Source of the DNA: Microbulbifer pacificus
GTDB lineage: Bacteria > Pseudomonadota > Gammaproteobacteria > Pseudomonadales > Cellvibrionaceae
Reading direction: 5' to 3'
Assembly (NCBI RefSeq): GCF_033723955.1
Contig: NZ_CP137555.1
Span: 3,836,001 to 3,900,000 of the forward strand
DNA: 64,000 nucleotides
Shown here: positions 16,968 through 25,197 of the stretch, piece by piece
Numbering within the stretch: the stretch's first letter is position 1
Layout of the letters: every line of letters starts with the position of its first letter
The notes under the pieces: model-generated
Database searches by the model: none
What the model was told of the DNA's origin: nothing
What the model saw: the letters and a program-made list of their open reading frames with translations, nothing else
Translations under genes and position numbers: made by a program

Positions 16968-18662
16968 ATGAGCAAGATCTTCGAGTTCGCCGAACCACTT
17001 GAATATGTCCTGCGCTGGGAAAAGGAAAAACCCAATGAGGTCTACCTTACCCAGCCCCTCGCTGGCGGCGAAGTGGAAACCTATACCTGGGGACAGGTAA
17101 CTGAGCAGGCGCGACGAGGTGCCGCCTATCTCAAATCACTCGATCTGCCAGCGGGCAGTAATATTGCACTCGTTGGAAAAAACAGTGCCCACTGGATTAT
17201 TGCCGACCTAGCGATCTGGATGGCCGGACATGTGCCGGTGCCACTGTATCCAACCCTGGGTGCGGATGCCTGTACCTATATACTGGAGCACAGTGAGGCC
17301 AAGCTATTGTTCGTCGGCCGCCTCGATGGCGTGAGTGATAGCTGGAATGAACTGGCCCAGGTACTGCCTGAGACTCTGCCGCTGGTATGCCTGCCCATGT
17401 CTCCTGTGGTGCGCGCAGAAAACTCCGTTCTCTGGGATCAGCTGATGCGGGATTTTGAGCCACTGCAGGAAGTGATACTTCGCGGGCGCGAAGCGCTGGC
17501 CACCATTATCTACACATCTGGTACCACAGGACGCCCCAAAGGGGTCATGCACAACTTCCGCTCGCTGACCGCTCCGGCGGGCTGTTCGGTCAATCTGTGG
17601 TTGCCCGATGCGAGTGACCGCATGCTTTCCTACCTGCCGCTGGCCCATGTGGCCGAGCGAGTCGCAGTGGAAATACCCTCACTACTTTTTGGCTTCCAGC
17701 TGTTTTTCAACGATAGCCTGGAGACTTTTCCTGCGGACCTCAAGCGGGCGCGTCCGACACGCTTTTTCTCGGTGCCGCGGTTGTGGACCAAGTTCTACCA
17801 GGCGGTCAATGCCAGGATTCCGCCGGCGAAACAGCGAATCCTCTTTTCCATTCCGTTTCTGTCCTCAAAGGTTAAGAAAAAAATCCTGCAGGAGCTGGGA
17901 CTCGACAGTGTCAAGGTGGGACTCACCGGCGCTGCGCCCTTGTCTGCGGAAATCATCAGCTGGTATCGCAAGCTCGGGCTGGATCTGCTGGAAGTCTTTG
18001 GAATGACAGAAAACTGCGCTGCGTCCCACGCGGCGCGTATGGGCGAAGTGCGTCCCGGTTATGTAGGGACACCGCTGGACGGCGTGGAGTGCCGCATTGA
18101 CGACACCGGCGAGGTATTGGTGAAAAGTCCGGGCCAGATGATGGGCTATTACAAGATGCCGGAGGAGACCAAGGCCTGTATGACGGATGATGGCTTCCTC
18201 CGCACCGGGGATCGCGGCGAGCTGGATGAAATGGGGCGACTGCGTATTACCGGTCGCACCAAGGATCTGTTCAAAACTAGCAAGGGTAAATATGTAGCGC
18301 CGGTGCCCATCGAAAACATGCTGGGTGCGCACCCGGGCATCGAGGTGATCTGCGCAACCGGACCCGGACAGCCGCAGCCCTTTGCACTGGCGGTGCTATC
18401 GCCAGGTGCACTGAATCCCTCGAGCGAGGAAGACAAAAATCGATTCGCGCAGGAATTTTCAACGCATCTGGATGAGATCAACCAGCAACTGGAAGATCAC
18501 GAGCGCCTCAACTATGTGGTGATCGTCAAGGAACCCTGGACCATCGAGAGTGGCCTGCTGACGCCAACCATGAAACTGAAGCGCAACGAAATCGAAGAGC
18601 GCTATATGAAATTCGCCGATCATTGGCGTGCGCAGAATCAGAAAATTATCTGGGAAGGCTGA
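16968..18662 (+). CDS. AMP-forming acyl-CoA synthetase
   Basis: A 564-residue ANL-superfamily ligase. The P-loop-like AMP motif is at residues 181-196 (IYTSGTTGRPKGVMHN), followed by GMTEN (substrate/ATP region), FLRTGDRGELDEMGRL and GRTKDLFKTSKGKYVAP near the hinge. The C-terminal catalytic Lys is likely in LTPTMKLKRNEI. It converts a free fatty or branched acid to its CoA thioester with ATP, the entry step for the neighbouring dehydrogenases. ATG 16968 is preferred over the GTG two codons earlier because of the GAGAGTAGG spacing. A 141-bp inverted repeat separates it from the alcohol dehydrogenase gene. Confidence 0.92.
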   Translation: MSKIFEFAEPLEYVLRWEKEKPNEVYLTQPLAGGEVETYTWGQVTEQARRGAAYLKSLDLPAGSNIALVGKNSAHWIIADLAIWMAGHVPVPLYPTLGADACTYILEHSEAKLLFVGRLDGVSDSWNELAQVLPETLPLVCLPMSPVVRAENSVLWDQLMRDFEPLQEVILRGREALATIIYTSGTTGRPKGVMHNFRSLTAPAGCSVNLWLPDASDRMLSYLPLAHVAERVAVEIPSLLFGFQLFFNDSLETFPADLKRARPTRFFSVPRLWTKFYQAVNARIPPAKQRILFSIPFLSSKVKKKILQELGLDSVKVGLTGAAPLSAEIISWYRKLGLDLLEVFGMTENCAASHAARMGEVRPGYVGTPLDGVECRIDDTGEVLVKSPGQMMGYYKMPEETKACMTDDGFLRTGDRGELDEMGRLRITGRTKDLFKTSKGKYVAPVPIENMLGAHPGIEVICATGPGQPQPFALAVLSPGALNPSSEEDKNRFAQEFSTHLDEINQQLEDHERLNYVVIVKEPWTIESGLLTPTMKLKRNEIEERYMKFADHWRAQNQKIIWEG

Positions 18663-18681
18663 AATGTTATATAGGTTTGCG

Positions 18682-18822
18682 GGCACCTTTAAAAATCGTA
18701 GCGAGCGAGTGGCTGGCGGTGGCCGCCGGAGCGGAGGCAGCGGAGTGTATAGGTCATACATGAGCATGCCGAGCACCGCCGGACGCCGCCAGGCGCTCGC
18801 GCAGTAGATTTTTAGAGGTGCC
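18682..18822. repeat. 141-bp imperfect inverted repeat covering the next gene's ribosome site
   Basis: The left arm begins GGCACCTTTAAAAATC and continues GCGAGCGAGTGGCTGGCGG. The right arm is its imperfect complement, ending in GATTTTTAGAGGTGCC. Arms of roughly 45 bp enclose about 50 bp. The right arm contains GAGG, the probable Shine-Dalgarno of the alcohol dehydrogenase at 18826, so a folded RNA would hide it. It fits a REP/MITE-like dispersed element or a translational control structure. Confidence 0.6.
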
Positions 18823-18825
18823 ATT

Positions 18826-19932
18826 ATGAAAATCCAGGCCGCGGTTGCCCGCGCCGGCGCCATTGTCGATATCGAAACCTGCGAACTGTCAGCGCCGCAA
18901 CAATCCGAAGTGTTGGTGCGGCTGGAGGCCTGCGGCATCTGCCACACCGATCTGCTCGCCATGGGTGGGCAGTTGGGTACACCGCTGCCAGCGGTGCTGG
19001 GGCACGAAGGCGTCGGTATTGTCGAAGCGCTGGGAGACGGTGTTTCCGGCTTTTCCGTAGGTGACCGGGTGTTGATAAGTTTCGGTGCCTGCGGTGGCTG
19101 TCGCGCCTGTCGCGAGGCCGCGCCCGCCTATTGCAGTTCGGCGCTGGCGATGAATTTTGTCGGCCGTCGCCTCGACGGCAGCGCGCCCATGTCGCTCGGC
19201 AGGACGCCCATTACCAGCCACTATTTTGCCCAGTCTTCCTTTGCTACCCATACGATTGCGAGTACGCACAATATGGTGCGGCTGGATAAGGATCTGCCAG
19301 CGGAACTGATGGCGCCCCTGGCCTGTGGCGTACAGACGGGGATGTCCGCCGTGTTGAATGTATTGCAGCCGAGCAGGGCAGACCGCGTGGCCATTTTTGG
19401 ATGTGGCACCGTAGGTCTCGCCGCCATTATGGCCGCGGCGATTGCTGGTTGTCGGGAAATTATCGCGGTGGACCTGAATCCTGTGCGAACCGAGCTTGCG
19501 ATGGAACTGGGGGCTACAGCATCCATCGTCACCCGGGATATTGACCTCGCTGAAGAATTGAAAAAGCACGGCGCGTTGAACGGCGCACTGGATGCTACCG
19601 GCAGTATTCCGTTAATTGAAACGGCGTTTCGCGCACTTGCACAGCGTGGTCAGTTGGTGTGTGCGGGTGTCAGCCCGCCCGGGAGGAATCTATCCATTCC
19701 ACCCCGCGAACTCGTGTTTGGCGGTCGTGCCCTGCGTGGAACCGTTGAGGGGGATGCGAATCCGAAAACCTTTATTCCGCGAATGATCGAATATTATCGT
19801 GCCGGTCGGCTGCCGCTGGAAAAACTGGTGCGTACCTATCCCTTTACCAGCGTCAATCAGGCGCTGGCCGATCTTTCCACCGGGGCTGCTATCAAGCCGG
19901 TACTGATGATGTCAGACGAAAATACGCACTGA
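18826..19932 (+). CDS. Zinc-dependent medium-chain alcohol dehydrogenase
   Basis: A 368-residue MDR enzyme. Catalytic zinc ligands are seen in ACGICHTD (Cys36), GHEGVG (His60/Glu61) and LACGVQTG. The structural zinc lobe has four Cys at 89, 92, 95 and 103 (CGGCRACREAAPAYC). The nucleotide fold is FGCGTVGLAAIMAAAIAG followed by IIAVDLNPVR; the Asp suggests NAD rather than NADP. Overall it resembles aryl/allyl alcohol dehydrogenases of the XylB type, which oxidise benzylic or terpenoid alcohols to aldehydes. Its ribosome site lies inside an inverted repeat. It is followed at 9 bp by the DUF4334 gene, probably co-translated. Confidence 0.92.
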   Translation: MKIQAAVARAGAIVDIETCELSAPQQSEVLVRLEACGICHTDLLAMGGQLGTPLPAVLGHEGVGIVEALGDGVSGFSVGDRVLISFGACGGCRACREAAPAYCSSALAMNFVGRRLDGSAPMSLGRTPITSHYFAQSSFATHTIASTHNMVRLDKDLPAELMAPLACGVQTGMSAVLNVLQPSRADRVAIFGCGTVGLAAIMAAAIAGCREIIAVDLNPVRTELAMELGATASIVTRDIDLAEELKKHGALNGALDATGSIPLIETAFRALAQRGQLVCAGVSPPGRNLSIPPRELVFGGRALRGTVEGDANPKTFIPRMIEYYRAGRLPLEKLVRTYPFTSVNQALADLSTGAAIKPVLMMSDENTH

Positions 19933-19941
19933 GGAGGTTAT

Positions 19942-20412
19942 GTGGAAATTTTATTGGAAACCCATGGTAATTATCTGGTCGCTCAATTCCAGAGCTTGCA
20001 AGAGAGCGCGGCGACAGATGAGCAGCTGTTTGAATTTTTCGACAGTCTGCCGGCAATGCCCGCACCGCGGATGCTGGGAGACTGGACCGGCGGTATCCTG
20101 AGCCACAATCATCCGGTGGAAAAGCAGTTGAAGGCGATGGCGTGGCACGGCAAGCGCTTTACCAGTGCAAATGATGTGAATCCCATCATCAGCCTGAATG
20201 ATGCGGGTGAGCGCGTGGTCAACGACGTTCTCGGTACCGCGTCGCTGCGGGAGGTGGTGTTTCGTGGCATTGCCACCGCCACCATGATCTACGACAAAAG
20301 CCCAGTGTTCGATCACTTCCGCAAAGTCACCGAGGACCTGGTGGTGGGCGTGATGGATCAGAAAGGAAACCTCCGCCCTCTGGTATTTTTTCTCGCGCGC
20401 CTGTCAGCGTGA
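19942..20412 (+). CDS. GXWXG/DUF4334 domain protein
   Basis: A 156-residue protein with the GXWXG motif (MLGDWTGGIL), a central VNPIISLND and a C-terminal part matching the DUF4334 pattern (REVVFRGIATATMIYDKSPV, FDHFRKVTEDLVVGVMD). The family has no established activity; members are small lipocalin-like proteins often beside oxidoreductases. The GTG start at 19942 lies 4 nt after GAGGAGG, and the gene is separated by only 9 bp from the alcohol dehydrogenase, so the two probably work on the same intermediate. A chaperone or carrier role for a hydrophobic substrate is only a guess. Confidence 0.85.
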   Translation: MEILLETHGNYLVAQFQSLQESAATDEQLFEFFDSLPAMPAPRMLGDWTGGILSHNHPVEKQLKAMAWHGKRFTSANDVNPIISLNDAGERVVNDVLGTASLREVVFRGIATATMIYDKSPVFDHFRKVTEDLVVGVMDQKGNLRPLVFFLARLSA

Positions 20413-20629
20413 TGCGGTTCCGCTCACGCTGGAATTCTGTCACAAATTCAATGCCATGGCGCCGGCAACAAACAAACCGAAGCGCCATCTCTTCACAAAT
20501 TCATCCATTCGGACGAAGTAAAAAAACAGCGGTTTCCCTATCGTAAATCACGATGGTGAGATGCTGTATTCGGTGTAAAACACTGGTGCATCCAAAAGCA
20601 TAAAGATAACAACTTTTGGAGATAATCCG
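20413..20629. promoter_or_regulatory. Upstream region of the RoxA-like gene with a small inverted repeat
   Basis: This 217-bp gap is the only sizeable one in front of the dihaem oxygenase gene. It contains ATCGT-AAATC-ACGAT at 20540-20554, an inverted repeat about 75 bp ahead of the start, and a good ribosome site (TTGGAG). No clear -35/-10 pair or terminator for the preceding gene was found. Confidence 0.3.
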
Positions 20630-22669
20630 ATGATTCGTCAGAAAGCGAAGGGCGCTGGCTTGCCCGCTGTTTTGCTGGCAGTTTCGGGGTTGGCCTTGGC
20701 CAATGCCGCTGTCAGTGAAGAATTGCCACTTCTGGATCAGCAGTATACCCGTGCGCCACTGGCCGTCGGTTGTAATGGCCAGCCAGACAGTGCACCGCTC
20801 CCACTCGATCCGCGCACGCTGGTGGTTGCGGGAGTCAATAATCCAAATTCTGCGGTGCAGTTCAACGCCTACTGGGTCGACCTGCACAACCCGCCAGCGC
20901 CGTTTATTCAAGACCCGGAAAAACTTCCACCAAACCCAACCACGTGCGGAGAATTCCGCGCTAGTGTGGAGCGCGGTAAAAACAATCTGGAGCGGCGCGA
21001 TTACTTCCAGTTCTTCAGTACTTCGGAAGCGTATTTCAATCTGTTCAAGACCTGGGGCTACCTGTTACGTCCGTCGGATTTCGACGACCAGGTCATCAAG
21101 CGCTACGGACTCACCAAGGCGCCGTATAACAACCCTTATCCCTACCCCTGGGAAAACCCCAAGTGGACCAATGGCGGCAGTGGTCAGTTGCCCATGGGGC
21201 TGGTTCAGGTCAAGGATGAAGACGGCCAGTACACTGGCATGATCGCCTCGTCCTGTTCCGGTTGTCACGATTCCAAGATTGGTGGCGACAGCGAGTCGTA
21301 TTTCCATTGGGGTCGTGCGAATGGCACCATTGATGCCGGCCTGATCCAGTCCGATCTGTTCCGCGCCAATGTGTTTACCCAGCCGCTGCAGCTGGCTCCG
21401 ATTCCCTGGAGTGTGAACCGCGGCAACACCGATGCGATTGGCATTATCGATTACCTGCCGGCCCTGTTCGACATGGATACCATGCTGCTGGCCCCGAGCC
21501 TGCTGGAATATTTCCCCAGCCACGCCGGCGGTCAGAGCAAGGCGCCGCACTGGTATCACCGCGCGTTCAAGACCCGCCAGTTCTGGGATGGTGCATTGAC
21601 CTCGGATAATGTGCGCTCGGAGTCGGCGTTTGGTATGGCCAACCTCACACGCAATGCGGAGGAGCGTCGGGCGCTGACACCGGAATTTGAGGATATCGAC
21701 AATTTCCTGATCTCCATGTCACCCCCCACCTACCCCAAGGCCATTAATACGGCGCTGGCAGAGCAGGGTGCGGTACTGTTCCATGAGCGCGATTTGTGGG
21801 CAAGTGATGCCAATGCCGATATTCCCAAGGCACCAGGTAATGGCTCCTGTGCCAGTTGCCACGGTGTTTACTCGCCCCGCCACGCGGCGGATACCAATTA
21901 CCTGCCCGACCCGAGGCTGAAAGGGATAGCCGCAGTCATCACTCCGCTGGCAACCATCGGCACCGACCCGCAGCGTGCCAACCTGATGGCGGATGAGAAA
22001 AAGCGCCGCGCCTGGAATAGCTCATTCCTGGCCTATAACGACCTCAGTCCCGACCATACCGGCTTTGTGGATAGCTTGACCGTAAGCGCACTGAACCGCG
22101 TACCGCGCTCTCAATACGACAAGGGTGAGGGTCCGATATTCTCGCCGCTGGGTCCGAATGAATGGATTGAGCCCTTCGGCTACATTGCGCCGCCGCTGTA
22201 CGGCGTGTGGGGTAACGCACCTTTCTTCCACAACGGTAGCGTGCCGGATCTGTGGAGCGTGCTCAAACCGTCCGATCGCGTACGTATCTGGAAACGCCAG
22301 CAAACAGAGGCCGGTATTTACGGCAAAAACCGCGGCCTGGATATGAGCTTCGCGGCGTTTGACTGGAACAAGCTGGGCTGGAAATACGAGGTACTGGAGT
22401 GCAGCAACAATGTCCTGACTTCGCCGTTCCTTCCCTGTACCAACGATATGGCGACGCCGGATATCCTGTTTGCCAACGTAGCCAACAAGGTAGCGGAATT
22501 CAATTCACTGGCTTACCAGTCTCCGCCACCCATTACCGACAAGCAGATTAAGTCGCGCATGATCTTCAATAGCTACCTTTACGGTATGGGTAACCAGGGC
22601 CATGAATTCACCCAGTCTCTCACGGATGAAGAGCGCTATGCGCTGATTGAATACATGAAGACGCTTTAA
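20630..22669 (+). CDS. RoxA-like dihaem c-type cytochrome oxygenase (rubber oxygenase family)
   Basis: A 679-residue exported protein with a signal peptide (residues 1-27, ending LALANA) and two covalent haem motifs: CSGCH at 209-213 and CASCH at 407-411. The two haem His are 198 residues apart; in Xanthomonas RoxA (678 residues, CSACH and CASCH, His195/His394) the distance is 199. RoxA Trp302 and Phe317, near the oxygen-binding haem, have counterparts in Trp319 and Phe334 with the same 15-residue separation. Known RoxA/RoxB enzymes cleave poly(cis-1,4-isoprene) to oxo-aldehydes outside the cell. It may instead act on another isoprenoid or lipid. The surrounding dehydrogenases, ligase and racemase could take products on. 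A terminator follows. Confidence 0.8.
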   Translation: MIRQKAKGAGLPAVLLAVSGLALANAAVSEELPLLDQQYTRAPLAVGCNGQPDSAPLPLDPRTLVVAGVNNPNSAVQFNAYWVDLHNPPAPFIQDPEKLPPNPTTCGEFRASVERGKNNLERRDYFQFFSTSEAYFNLFKTWGYLLRPSDFDDQVIKRYGLTKAPYNNPYPYPWENPKWTNGGSGQLPMGLVQVKDEDGQYTGMIASSCSGCHDSKIGGDSESYFHWGRANGTIDAGLIQSDLFRANVFTQPLQLAPIPWSVNRGNTDAIGIIDYLPALFDMDTMLLAPSLLEYFPSHAGGQSKAPHWYHRAFKTRQFWDGALTSDNVRSESAFGMANLTRNAEERRALTPEFEDIDNFLISMSPPTYPKAINTALAEQGAVLFHERDLWASDANADIPKAPGNGSCASCHGVYSPRHAADTNYLPDPRLKGIAAVITPLATIGTDPQRANLMADEKKRRAWNSSFLAYNDLSPDHTGFVDSLTVSALNRVPRSQYDKGEGPIFSPLGPNEWIEPFGYIAPPLYGVWGNAPFFHNGSVPDLWSVLKPSDRVRIWKRQQTEAGIYGKNRGLDMSFAAFDWNKLGWKYEVLECSNNVLTSPFLPCTNDMATPDILFANVANKVAEFNSLAYQSPPPITDKQIKSRMIFNSYLYGMGNQGHEFTQSLTDEERYALIEYMKTL

Positions 22670-22721
22670 CGCTGATGCACCATTGATACCATCATCACAC
22701 GTCTGTTGTTAATGTGGACTT

Positions 22722-22751
22722 GGCCGCCCGACCTGGGGCGGCCCTTTTTTT
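22722..22751. terminator. Bidirectional-type intrinsic terminator
   Basis: GGCCGCCC (22722-22729) and GGGCGGCC (22736-22743) form an 8-bp GC stem followed by CTTTTTTTA. It ends the RoxA-like transcript and lies between two convergent genes. Confidence 0.85.
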
Positions 22752-22774
22752 ATCAGATATTTTTCGCGCGGGAT

Positions 22775-23779
22775 TCAGTAATACTTCTTGCGATAGGCGT
22801 GCGGTGTGTAACCCGTCCACTTTCTGAAGGCACGGATAAAGGTTGCGGATTCCGCAAAGCCGGTGAGAAATGCCACCTGTTCCACCGACATTTCGCTGTC
22901 GGCCAGATGTTGCATGGCGACATCACGGCGCAACTGCTCCTTGAGTTCTCCATAGCGGATGCCTTCATCACCCAGTTGTTGGCGAAGTCGTTTCGGACTG
23001 GTGCCAAGACTCTCGGCCACATCCACCAGCGTCGGCATTTCTATCATGTTCTGCCGCAGTATCGAGCGGGTCCTACCAATCCAGCTTTGCAGGTTGTAGT
23101 TGCCGAGCAGCAAATTGCGATGTGGGTGGCGCAGAAACTCGTCGAGGGTCTCCTGGGTCTGGCGAATCGGCTTCTGCAGCAGGTCGCGGCGGAATTGCAG
23201 TTCGCAATGCTCGGCGGAAAACGCGATGGGCGCACCGAGAAATATCGCCCGGTATTCACGGGCATGCTCCGGCGCGGGATAGTTCAGAGTGACCTGACTG
23301 ATGCGCAGGTTGTGACGGGTGAGCCAGGACGCGAATCGGTGCAGGCCGAACATGACCATCTCAAAGGCGTAAGGTTCTGGTTGCTGCTGGTCCTCCCAGA
23401 GCGAAAACCGCAGATGCGCCATATCCGCAGTGAGCAGCAATTGCGGTTTCAGGCCGCGTTCGATCATGCCGTAGAAATGGCAGTAGCGTTTCAGTGCCTG
23501 GCCGAGGTTGCGGGTGTGAATCATCCAGTGGGATAGCGCGGCGCCGGTTCCCAGCTTCATCGGTGGCTGGGTGTAGCCAAGAATTTCATCCCCCATTTCC
23601 CGCATGGCGAGGGTCTGTAGATCCGCATATTGGCGCGCACTCACACGTGCGGTTTCATCCTGCAGGATTTTCGGAGGAATACCGCAGCGCTGTAACAATT
23701 TGTCGGCGCTCAGGCCGTGTTCTGGGGCGTAGCGTAACACGGCGTGTAGAAACGAAACCGGGATGGAAAAGTCCTGCAT
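22775..23779 (-). CDS. AraC family transcriptional regulator (Arabinose_bd/OruR type)
   Basis: A 334-residue regulator with an N-terminal effector domain (SFLHAVLRYAPEHGLSADKL to about 200) and a C-terminal double helix-turn-helix (PTLVDVAESLGTSPKRLRQQ and MSVEQVAFLTGFAESATFIR, then AFRKWTGYTPHAYRKKYY). This layout, without a cupin, is typical of regulators of amino-acid, lipid and hydrocarbon catabolism. ATG 23779 follows GAGG at 5 nt; an in-frame start at 23809 is less likely. It is convergent with the RoxA-like gene and divergent from the thiolase, so it probably controls the beta-oxidation operon starting at 23950. Confidence 0.88.
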   Translation of the reverse strand: MQDFSIPVSFLHAVLRYAPEHGLSADKLLQRCGIPPKILQDETARVSARQYADLQTLAMREMGDEILGYTQPPMKLGTGAALSHWMIHTRNLGQALKRYCHFYGMIERGLKPQLLLTADMAHLRFSLWEDQQQPEPYAFEMVMFGLHRFASWLTRHNLRISQVTLNYPAPEHAREYRAIFLGAPIAFSAEHCELQFRRDLLQKPIRQTQETLDEFLRHPHRNLLLGNYNLQSWIGRTRSILRQNMIEMPTLVDVAESLGTSPKRLRQQLGDEGIRYGELKEQLRRDVAMQHLADSEMSVEQVAFLTGFAESATFIRAFRKWTGYTPHAYRKKYY

Positions 23780-23949
23780 CTGCGCCTCGTAATTATTTTT
23801 TGAGCACAAAAATGCATTTTGCGCACCGGGAACAAAATGTCAATTTACGGGGCGGTATGTTCTTGTTGGGTCGGGTTTTCGCACACCATAATGCATAAAA
23901 GGTTCATATTTCGATTTGTAAAATATATTGGGAATAACAGGAATCAGCG
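23780..23949. promoter_or_regulatory. Divergent control region between AraC regulator and thiolase operon
   Basis: This 170-bp AT-rich gap holds the perfect palindrome AAAATGCATTTT (23809-23820) and a second ATGCAT in ATAATGCATAAAA near 23888-23900. Both lie between the divergent starts, which fits operator sites for the adjacent regulator. Promoter boxes could not be assigned with confidence. Confidence 0.35.
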
Positions 23950-25158
23950 ATGACTCATACGGCCTATATCTACGACGCTATCCGCACTCCGCGGGGCAAA
24001 GGTAAAAAAGATGGCTCCCTGCACGAGGTAAAGCCAGTTGCTCTGGGGGCGGGGCTGCTGCGGGAGTTGCAGAGCCGCTTTGACCTTGACACCAGCCGCG
24101 TCGATGACGTGGTGATGGGGTGTGTCTCCCCGGTGGGCGAGCAGGGTGGCGATATTGCCAAGACCATCGTGCAGTTCGCCGACTGGGATGAAAGCGTTGC
24201 CGGGGTGCAACTGGACCGCTTCTGTGCTTCCGGCTTAGAGGCGGTAAATATCGCCGCGATGAAAATCGCCTCCGGTTGGGAAGACCTGGTGGTAGCCGGT
24301 GGAGTCGAGTCTATGTCGCGTGTGCCCATGGGTGTTGCCGGCGGTGCCTGGCTCAACGATCCTGAAGTGAACGTGCATGATGGCTCCGTGCCCCAGGGTA
24401 TTGGCGCGGACACCATAGCCACGATCGAGGGCTGGGATCGCGAGGCGGTGGACAGCTATGCCCTGGCTTCTCAGCAGCGCGCAGCGCAGGCGCAAAGTGA
24501 AGGTCACTTCGACCGCTCGGTGGTGCCGGTGAAAGATCTCAACGGTATGACCATTCTCGCCAAAGATGAATTCATCAAGCCCAATACCACGCTGGAAATT
24601 CTCGGACAGCTGAAGCCGTCCTTCGCCGGCATGGGCGGTATCGGTTTCGACGACCTGATGCTGCGCAAATACCCGCGTCTGCCGTCAATCAATCACGTAC
24701 ATACCCCGGGGAACTCCTCCGGCATCGTGGACGGCGCATCCGCAGTCCTGATCGGCAACGAGAAAGTTGGTAAGGATCTGGGGCTGACCCCGCGCGGCCG
24801 TATTGTCGCCACCGCGGTGCTCGCCACCGATCCCACCATCATGTTGATCGGCCCCGGCCCGGCGGCGAAAAAGGCGCTGGCCAAAGCCGGTATGACCACC
24901 AGTGATATCGACCTGTTCGAAATCAATGAGGCATTCGCCGCGGTAGCGCTGCGATTTATGAAGGACCTGGATATCTCTCACGAAATCACCAACGTCAACG
25001 GTGGCGCCATCGCCATGGGACATCCGCTCGGCGCCACTGGTGCCATGTTGATCGGCACCATGCTCGACGAGCTGGAGAGACGCAATCTCAAGCGCGGTCT
25101 GGTTGCCCTCTGTGTCGGCGGCGGCCAGGGGATCGCCACCATTATCGAACGCGTGTGA
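23950..25158 (+). CDS. Acetyl-CoA C-acyltransferase (thiolase)
   Basis: A 402-residue thiolase with the nucleophilic Cys92 in [12 protein letters not shown], the His in [18 protein letters not shown], and the second active Cys in [11 protein letters not shown]. It cleaves 3-ketoacyl-CoA to acetyl-CoA (or propionyl-CoA from 2-methyl branched chains) and a shortened acyl-CoA, the last step of beta-oxidation. It heads an operon with the multifunctional protein 39 bp downstream, as in bacterial fad operons but with thiolase first. Divergent from the AraC regulator. Confidence 0.95.
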   Translation: MTHTAYIYDAIRTPRGKGKKDGSLHEVKPVALGAGLLRELQSRFDLDTSRVDDVVMGCVSPVGEQGGDIAKTIVQFADWDESVAGVQLDRFCASGLEAVNIAAMKIASGWEDLVVAGGVESMSRVPMGVAGGAWLNDPEVNVHDGSVPQGIGADTIATIEGWDREAVDSYALASQQRAAQAQSEGHFDRSVVPVKDLNGMTILAKDEFIKPNTTLEILGQLKPSFAGMGGIGFDDLMLRKYPRLPSINHVHTPGNSSGIVDGASAVLIGNEKVGKDLGLTPRGRIVATAVLATDPTIMLIGPGPAAKKALAKAGMTTSDIDLFEINEAFAAVALRFMKDLDISHEITNVNGGAIAMGHPLGATGAMLIGTMLDELERRNLKRGLVALCVGGGQGIATIIERV

Positions 25159-25197
25159 ACGCAGATCATTTGAGAAAAATTTGAAACGGTGAGAGCA

